This document shows, piece after piece, positions 58,228 to 64,000 of a stretch of 64,000 nt of DNA. The stretch comes from Bromus sterilis (Eukaryota; Streptophyta; Magnoliopsida; Poales; Poaceae). The stretch covers positions 397,115,016 through 397,179,015 of the forward strand of contig OX465597.1 in assembly GCA_950022295.1 (NCBI GenBank), in the 5' to 3' direction. A program made the translations under genes and the position numbers. Positions within the stretch are counted from its first letter, which is position 1. Every line of letters starts with the position of its first letter. The notes under the pieces are model-generated. The model saw only the letters and a program-made list of their open reading frames with translations, was not told the origin of the DNA and made no database searches.

Positions 58228-59622
58228 TGCTTGATGTGCGAGGTGATGATAGTATTTCTCGCCCTTCGTTGGTAAACCCCAAGAGGAAGCCGTGATGTAG
58301 CACAGCAGAAAATTTCCCTCAGTAAAGATACAAAGGTTTGTCTCCAGTAGGACTCCGGAGATGATAAGTAGGTGTCAGCGGTGCAACTAACGTGGACCTG
58401 CACACAGACGCAAATAACTTTGTTCCCAACGAAGTTCAGAGAGGTTGTCAATCTCTCCGGTCTTGTTGTTCACAAAGGATCAAACACAAGGGATAATGAT
58501 AGCAACTGAAAGTAAAATCAAAAAAGTAAATGAGTGTGGAAACAGTGATGAGGATATGGACCGGGATACGTGATGTTCACTAGTGATGTCTCTCTCCCAA
58601 AAGACGATAAAACTGCTATGCGAGGTGAACAAATTACAGAAGGGCAATTGACAGGATTATGAACGCACCGCAATGCTAACTATGCTACAAAAGAAAGGAA
58701 GAGGCTCAAAAGCATGGGCAGAACGCCAAAATAAGTAGACCAAAATCCAACTGCATCTACTACTAATCATCCACCTTGAGATATCTATCCAGAACATCTC
58801 GCTGGTATTAAGTTGCGAGCCCCACCCAAAGTGTAAACCCAAAGCAACAGACAACTGCATTAAAAAGCACTTTGCGTAAAGTAAACAATCCTTGCAACCG
58901 CGGTTACAAGCACCATTGTTTTCCCCCTTGTGGCAACAGCAGAAAGATTACAAAAGTGCCTCGATCATGTAGGGCAGCTCACGAGGTCTAAACCATGAAG
59001 AACAAAGAGGGGAGGAGAACATCACATAGCTACTGATCAGGGACCCATGGTCCAAAGGAAACTACTCACGGCACATCCGGAAGCATCCATGGTGGAGAGG
59101 AGACTCCCGGAGGTCGGCCCTCCCTCCGGCAGGGTGCCGGGAAGAGGTCTGTTGGTGCTTCCGATCTCGGAAGCGCGGCGGCGGCGGAACAGAGGCGAGA
59201 ACGCGAAAAAGGGTTCTTCTTCTGAGGGTTTCTCGTCACAGAGAATATATAGGCGAAGGGGGCCAGCCAGGGGGGCCACCAGGGGTCCAGGCGGCCCCCT
59301 GGCGCGGCCAGACCCTAGGGCGCGCCACCAGGGTGCCTGGGCCCCTGGTGGTGGCCCTCTGGCCCCACTCAGGTCCTTCCGGAAGGTTCTTCTGCGCTGA
59401 TTTTTTATCTGATTTTTCCCGAATTTTTGGAGCACTTTTTTATATGGGGGAAAACTGAAATAGAACAACAGCAGAAAACAGGAACTGGCACTGTGGTGCA
59501 CTGAGTTAATAGGTTAGTACAAATATGATCAAAAGTGTATGAAAGTTTATCTAGATCATAGCAATATCACACAAAACATGCATGGAGCAAGCAGAAATTA
59601 TAGATACGTTTTGGACGTATCA
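58228..59622 (-). repeat. G7: 5' LTR
   Basis: 1,395 bp, colinear with the 3' LTR, in sense from TGATACGTCCAAAACG (59622) to CACATCAAGCA (58228). Confidence 0.9.
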
Positions 59623-60505
59623 CCACCCTGTAGATCCGAGCGTGTAGGGTAACAGTAGTGCAGCCCCTGCAGGGAAGATAATCTATTCGGATAGCCGTGT
59701 CCACGGTAACAGGATGCTTTATGCTGAAGCCAGACTCTACTACTACAAACTACTACTACTAAACTGATTGGTTCCGGGTTTTCTTCCTCCCAGGGAAGTC
59801 GAGGAGGGATTCTCGGAGGCATTGTTAATTGTTATATAATACAACTTACTATTATACAATGTTGCAGCAACTTCTGCTGCATTGTTATTACATTCATGCT
59901 ATTGAACTGTTGGCTATTCTCTTCTCATGCTGCAAGACTCGTCGGAAGATGCTAGTCTTCGTTAGGCCTAGCTTCTTACCCTTATTCTGATTTCCATCTT
60001 GCAGTCCACCATATATAGCCTCCCCTTTCCATTTGATACATGCATAAATTCTTAGTAGCGGATGTAAGACTCGCGGGTATGCTAGATACTCACCCTTGCT
60101 TTATTTCCCCTTTTTGTTTTGCCTGATCGGCCTCTGCAGTCGACGTTGGAGCCCAGGAGCAGGAGTACCCCGGAGGCGACTACTACGACGTCGAGTTCCC
60201 CGTTGACCAGGAGTAGTTCGGTGGATCCCAGGCAGGAGGCCTCGCCTGTTCGATCTGTATCTTTGATGTTATTTGTGCTAGCCTTCTTCAGGAAAAACTT
60301 GACTAACTATGTCTGTACTCAGATATTATGTTTGTATAACTTATGTATTTGGATCCTCGTGATCCCTGGTATTGTAACATATTGGTTTATCCTTTTGTGT
60401 TTAGTGTTGTGCTGTGATATTCTCACCGTGGCACCCTAATCTCAGTCGTGTACCCTGCGTGTATGATTACTGTACACGGATTGATTTTGGGGGCGTCACA
60501 CATAA

Positions 60506-61691
60506 GTTCAAACATTACTCTAGTCAATACCTTAAAACTATTGCAAGTTACTACTACAAAGAGAATAGCAACCTCAACTACCTACTTTCTAGTCAAGACA
60601 CAAAACTCAGTGCAACAAGCAAACTCTCTAAACAAGATAAAACATGCAACATATAGAAATTTCAACCTGAGACAAAAGAAAATCTCTAGAATAAAACTAA
60701 AGCACTACAACTAAACAGGGCAGCAACTAAGAAAAGAAAAAGAACAACTCACAGCTAAGGAAATAAGCATGCAAATCCTATGAGGAGTTCTAGTTCAAGC
60801 GAAGCGTGTTTCTCCCCCACACAAAATAAATCTGGGGTCTAACTTGTTATTACAGCAAACAAAGCAAAAACAAACCTAAGAAAAGTCAAGAGTGAGACGC
60901 TCCAAGCATAGCACATAACGCATGAAGTGATAAAAATATAGTGCAACGAGGGACGAACTGATAATTGTTGATGAAGAAGGGGATGCACGGGGGCATCCCC
61001 AAGCTTAGACGCTTGAGTATCCTTGAATATTTATTGGGGATGCATGGGGGAATCCCCAAGCTTGAGTGTTTGACACTCCAGGAACTTCTTTCATCATCTT
61101 CCATCGCACACTTGAAAACTCCCTTCATACATAACTCATTGTAAACTGATTAGAGAGGTTAGTACCCTATTAAAATAATTTTCATCTACTACAAATAAAG
61201 ATATTCTTGAAGATCTACTGTTTCTCAAGATTGCCAAAAGGTTTTTGCAAAGAAAAATCAAGCTTAAGGTTTTCAAAAGCTAGGAGAGAAAAAACGTGGC
61301 AGAATCTGTGAAAAACATAACAGCAAGTAGTAAAGAATTTTTTAGGGTACTTCTGTAACTCAAATCAAAAAATTCAGAACATGCGAAAGTTCCGTGATTT
61401 TATAGAGCACGCTGTGCAAAAAAATCAGCTCAGAAATATGAACAGGTGATTTTCTATGATTTTTCCCGTCACGAGCACAGAATCTGTTTTCTGGACAGCA
61501 TGTCACAACTTTCACTTCCCTTGTCATATGAGGCTATATTTGGCACAAAGCTTGAAAAATAAAGATACAATGATGTTGCTACACTAGTAACAATCATCAA
61601 GACCACTAAAAACAGAAGAAAAAAAACATCTTGGGTTTCCTCCCAACAAGCGCTTTCTTTTACACCTTTGAGCTAGGCACAAAGCAAAAGA
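60506..61691 (-). mobile_element. G6 non-coding tail, distal part
   Basis: This continues the G6 tail right of D1. It holds the hairpin pair (60979-61000 and 61036-61057), a CAGAATCTGTTTTCTGGACA block (about 61480) and a GGGTTTCCTCCCAACAAGCG block (about 61634-61653) next to the ORF. No gene is present. Confidence 0.8.
60979..61057 (-). repeat. Paired hairpins in G6 tail
   Basis: The first unit has a perfect 8-bp stem GGGGATGC/GCATCCCC. The second has GGGGATGC against GAATCCCC, one mismatch. Spacing is 57 nt. Confidence 0.8.
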
Positions 61692-63731
61692 TTAAGTTTT
61701 ATCAAGAAAATAACTAGCCCGTGTGACAGACTCAAAAGGCAACTTAATCTTTTTCCTAGGGAAGAGTTCCATCCCTTTCTTGAGAGGGAATTGGAATTTG
61801 ATATTCCCCTCTTTTATGTCAATAACAGCACCAACGGTGCGAAGAAAAGGTCGTCCCAAAATATTTGGACAAGAAGGCTCACACTCAATGTTTATAATAG
61901 TAAAATCAATGGTAACATAATTGTCATTGACAATGATAAGAACATCATCGATCTTCCCCAAAGGTTTCTTTACGGAAGAATCGACAAGACGAACACCAAA
62001 AGAACAAGGATCAAAAGGTTTCAATTCAAGCATATCATACATTCTTTTGGGCATAACAGAGGTACTAGCTCCAACATCACAAAGAGGAAAGCAAGAGAAG
62101 TTATTCAATTTGATTTTTATCATAGGATCCCAACCATCTTCTAGCTTCCTAGGTATGGAGGCTTCTAGTCTAAGCTTCTCCTCCCTAACTTTGATTAGAG
62201 CATTGGTGATATGCTCTGTGAAGGAAATATTAAGTGTGCTAGTGTGGGGGTCTCTAGACATCTTGTGTAGGAAACCAATAACTTCACGTAAATTGAAGTT
62301 CTCAAAGTCTAGATCACTACTATCTATCAAGGAGGTAGTGATACCATTAAGGCTCACTTGTTTGAAAGCCTCTATGTTCATAGAGGTTTCTTCATCTATG
62401 GTTGAGGTGGTAGCATCACCATTGATAGGTCCAGGTGGACTAGGGGTGTGATGGGTGCTAATAGTTTGGACATCCTCAACGACTTGGTTAGTAGCTACGG
62501 TATGGTAGGTAGGAAGGATCTTAACTCTCTCTTCTTCCTCCTTTTCTCTAGCCCATCTCTCTTTAAGTTTTCCCAACATCCTAATGTTTTCATTAATTTT
62601 CACTTGGATAGCATTCATAGGAGTGGTTTTCCTCTCCTCGGGGGGAGAAGTTCTAATCTTAAGCATCTCAACATCATGGGCTATGTTGTCTACCTTCGAA
62701 GAGAGGATATCTAATTTGTCTAATTTCTCTTCTACACTCTTGTTGAAGGATTTTTGGGTAGTGATAAATTCTTTAAGCATGCTCTCTAGTTCAGAAGTGG
62801 AGTTTTTGGTGCTAGGGTAAGTGTTGTTGTTCCCATAGTTGTTGGATGGGAAAGGTCTAGGATTGTTGCTACCAAAATTACTCCTATAAGCATTATTGTT
62901 GAAGTTGTTTCTAGTGATAAAGTTCACATCTACTTGTTCTTGAGCAACCAAGGAATTTAAAGGAACATCTTGAGGATCAATAGGAGCTTGCTTGGTAAGT
63001 AAAGACATGATCAAGTCAACCTTTTCATTAAGAGAGGAGATCTCCTCGACAGAATTTACCTTCTTACTAGTTGGAGATCGTTCGGTGTGCCACTAAGAGT
63101 AGTTCAGCATCATCTCATCAAGTAGATTCGTGGCAACACCAAGTGTGGTTGACATGAAAGTTCCTCCCGTGGCCGAGTCTAACAGATTCCACGAGGTAAA
63201 GTTTAAGCCAGCATAAAAAGTCTGGATAACCATCCAAGTAGTCAAACCATGTGTAGGGCAGTTCTTAACAAGAGATTTCAGATGTTCCCAAGCTTGGGCA
63301 ACGTGTTCATTATCCAATTGCCTAAAATTCATAATGTTACTCCTTAACTGGATAATTTTAGCAGGGGGATAGTACTTCCAAATAAAAGCATCCTTACACT
63401 TGTCCCAAGAATCAATGCTATTCTTAGGTAAGGATTGCAGCCACTCATTGGCTCTTCCTCTCAAGGAGAAAGGAAAAAGCTTCAGCTTGACGATGTCTCC
63501 ATCTACTTCCTTGTACTTTTTCATATCACAAAGCTCAACAAAATTATTTAAGTGAATGGCAGCACCCTCTCCAGCACCTGAGAATTGATCTTTCATAACA
63601 AGATTCAGCAAAGCAGGTTTAATTTCATAAGAAGGTGCTGAAGTGGCAGGTGGAGCAATAGGAGAGCAGATAAAGTCACTATTGTTGTGACTAGTGAAGT
63701 CACACAACTTGGTGTTTTCATTGGAACCCAT
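61692..63731 (-). pseudogene. gag-pro: G6 gag-protease with one stop codon
   Basis: One frame of 680 codons from the ATG at 63731 (MGSNENTKLCDF, matching G7) to the stop at 61692, broken only by TAG at 63093-63095, where G7 has Gln (NYSQWH). The gag core is FSGAGEGAAIHLNNFVELCD, FPFSLRGRANEWLQSLPK, NEHVAQAWEHLKSLVKNCPT. An Asn-rich linker and a likely coiled coil follow. The protease-like part has LCDVGASTSVMPKRMYDML and NILGRPFLRTVGAVID. The end LPFESVTRASYFLDKT shows the full C-terminus that is frameshifted in G7. There is no RT. An upstream in-frame ATG at 63773 is less likely as the start, since G7 begins at MGS. Confidence 0.85.
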
Positions 63732-63857
63732 AGTAGCAGCAGCTATTTTTGGTATTTTTGATAAGGGACACAAAAGTAAAAACTGAAAGGTAAACTAACA
63801 AGACTAAAAAGCAAAGATAAAAGATAGTGTGCAACTCCCCTATCTTGTAGACTGGAG

Positions 63858-63875
63858 TCCCCGGCAACGGCGCCA
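63858..63875 (-). other. G6 primer binding site, tRNA-Asp type
   Basis: Minus-strand TGGCGCCGTTGCCGGGGA, an exact tRNA-Asp complement, nine bases from the LTR end. Confidence 0.92.
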
Positions 63876-63884
63876 GAAATTTCT

Positions 63885-64000
63885 TGATGCTAGCAAGGAA
63901 GATACTTCTCTCGCTCCTCGTTGGTTACCCCAAGTGGAAGGTGAGATGTAGCGTAGCATCAAATTTCCCCTATGTAGAGGATAGGGTTTGTCTCCCGTAG
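63885..64000 (-). repeat. G6: 5' LTR, partial at window edge
   Basis: The inner end of the 5' LTR, starting TGATGCTAGCAAGG. It differs from 33072-33187 at five of 116 bases, which ties the two LTRs to one element spanning more than 30.9 kb with its insertions. Confidence 0.88.

Larger units (their letters stand above)
51799..59622 (-). mobile_element. G7: complete Athila-like type A element, gag-protease only
   Basis: A structurally complete 7,824-bp element. It has a 5' LTR (58228-59622), a primer site (58201-58218), gag-protease (58065 to about 56030), a 2.8-kb non-coding tail, a PPT (53192-53204), a 3' LTR (51799-53190) and perfect TSDs. RT, RNase H and integrase are absent, with no trace of decayed pol between the ORF and the PPT. 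In the first ~400 bp the LTRs differ by about a dozen substitutions and one 2-bp indel by eye. It is the best reference in the window for the type A family. Confidence 0.9.
51794..59627. repeat. 5-bp target site duplication of G7
   Basis: CCACC at 51794-51798 and 59623-59627. The D1 5' LTR reads GCCACCCTGCAGATCC at the matching place (about 39776). Confidence 0.9.
36262..60500 (+). mobile_element. D1: chromodomain Gypsy (Del/Tekay-like), with two nested insertions
   Basis: It has a 5' LTR (36262-40653), an initiator-tRNA-Met primer site (40657-40668), gag-pol (41303-45739), a PPT and a 3' LTR (45776-60500). The 3' LTR is split by a LINE (47437-49914) and by G7 (51799-59622). Without these and their target copies the 3' LTR is about 4.40 kb, against 4,392 bp for the 5' LTR. 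The first 290 bp of the LTRs differ at about ten positions by eye. The very long LTRs, Met primer and C-terminal chromodomain fit the Del/Tekay lineage. Confidence 0.9.
45776..60500 (+). repeat. D1: 3' LTR, in three pieces
   Basis: The pieces are 45776-47436, 49929-51798 and 59628-60500, together about 4.40 kb and colinear with the 5' LTR. The breaks are exact insertion sites of the LINE and of G7. It starts TGTAACACC and ends GGCGTCACA. Confidence 0.9.
36257..60505. repeat. 5-bp target site duplication of D1
   Basis: CATAA at 36257-36261 and 60501-60505, directly outside the LTR ends TGTTACACC and GGCGTCACA. Joining the two flanks restores the continuous G6 tail seen in G2 and G7. Confidence 0.9.
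33072..64000 (-). mobile_element. G6: Athila-like type A element, gag-protease only, split by D1
   Basis: It has a 3' LTR (33072-34572), a tail (34573-36261 and 60506-61691), a gag-protease frame (63731 to 61692), a primer site (63858-63875) and the first 116 bp of the 5' LTR (63885-64000). The two LTR ends differ at 5 of 116 bases. D1 is inserted in the tail with TSD CATAA. Left target sequence is GCATG (33067-33071); the right copy is outside the window. It lacks RT, RNase H and integrase. Confidence 0.85.

Overview
The window is a block of nested transposable elements from a large cereal genome, most likely Triticeae (wheat, Aegilops, barley or rye). This rests on a BARE1/WIS/Angela-type Copia LTR at 598-2388, long Gypsy LTRs starting TGATACGTCC with tRNA-Asp primer sites, and insertions within insertions at nearly every junction. 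I found no host gene, tRNA, rRNA or CRISPR array. Family names are given only to lineage level, because no database search was possible.

Layout, left to right. C1, the 3' end of a Copia element (1-2388), sits in a minus-strand Gypsy LTR, G0 (2389-3684). G0 sits in the tail of plus-strand G1 (3685-4707). A junction leads to X1 (4708-7669), a 5'-truncated LTR element that carries an antisense B3-domain-like gene. X1 lies in minus-strand G2 (7670-17295), which also holds T1 (9872-15322), a Tat-lineage Gypsy with an internal deletion. G2 is inserted 16 bp from the end of the 5' LTR of plus-strand G3 (17296-23125). T2 (23126-27629), a relative of T1 without recognisable genes, interrupts the 3' LTR of G3 and contains a solo LTR (25227-26899, TSD GCTGC). 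After a second junction come the 3' end of G4 (27630-30779), a 75-bp gap and the 5' end of G5 (30855-33071). The rest, 33072 to beyond 64000, is one minus-strand element, G6. It is split by D1, a chromodomain-bearing Gypsy (36262-60500, TSD CATAA). The 3' LTR of D1 is itself split by a 5'-truncated LINE (47437-49914, 14-bp TSD) and by G7 (51799-59622, TSD CCACC).

G0-G7 are Athila-like: tRNA-Asp primer site, 1.4-1.7 kb LTRs, long non-coding tail. They fall into two LTR types that share the LTR start, tail and PPT. Type A elements with visible coding sequence (G6, G7) encode gag plus protease only. Type B elements (G2, G3, G5) encode a different gag-like or acidic protein. None seen in the window has reverse transcriptase or integrase, so they would depend on a partner elsewhere. 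Only T1 (partial), D1 and the LINE carry RT. D1 keeps one gag-pol frame broken by four stop codons.

Points most worth a second look: the antisense B3-like gene with its own TATA box in X1; a 13-bp PPT-identical motif found 13 times, always on the sense strand of the element; a pair of hairpins at exactly 57-nt spacing in four elements; and the T1/T2 pair, which looks like an autonomous element and its non-autonomous partner.
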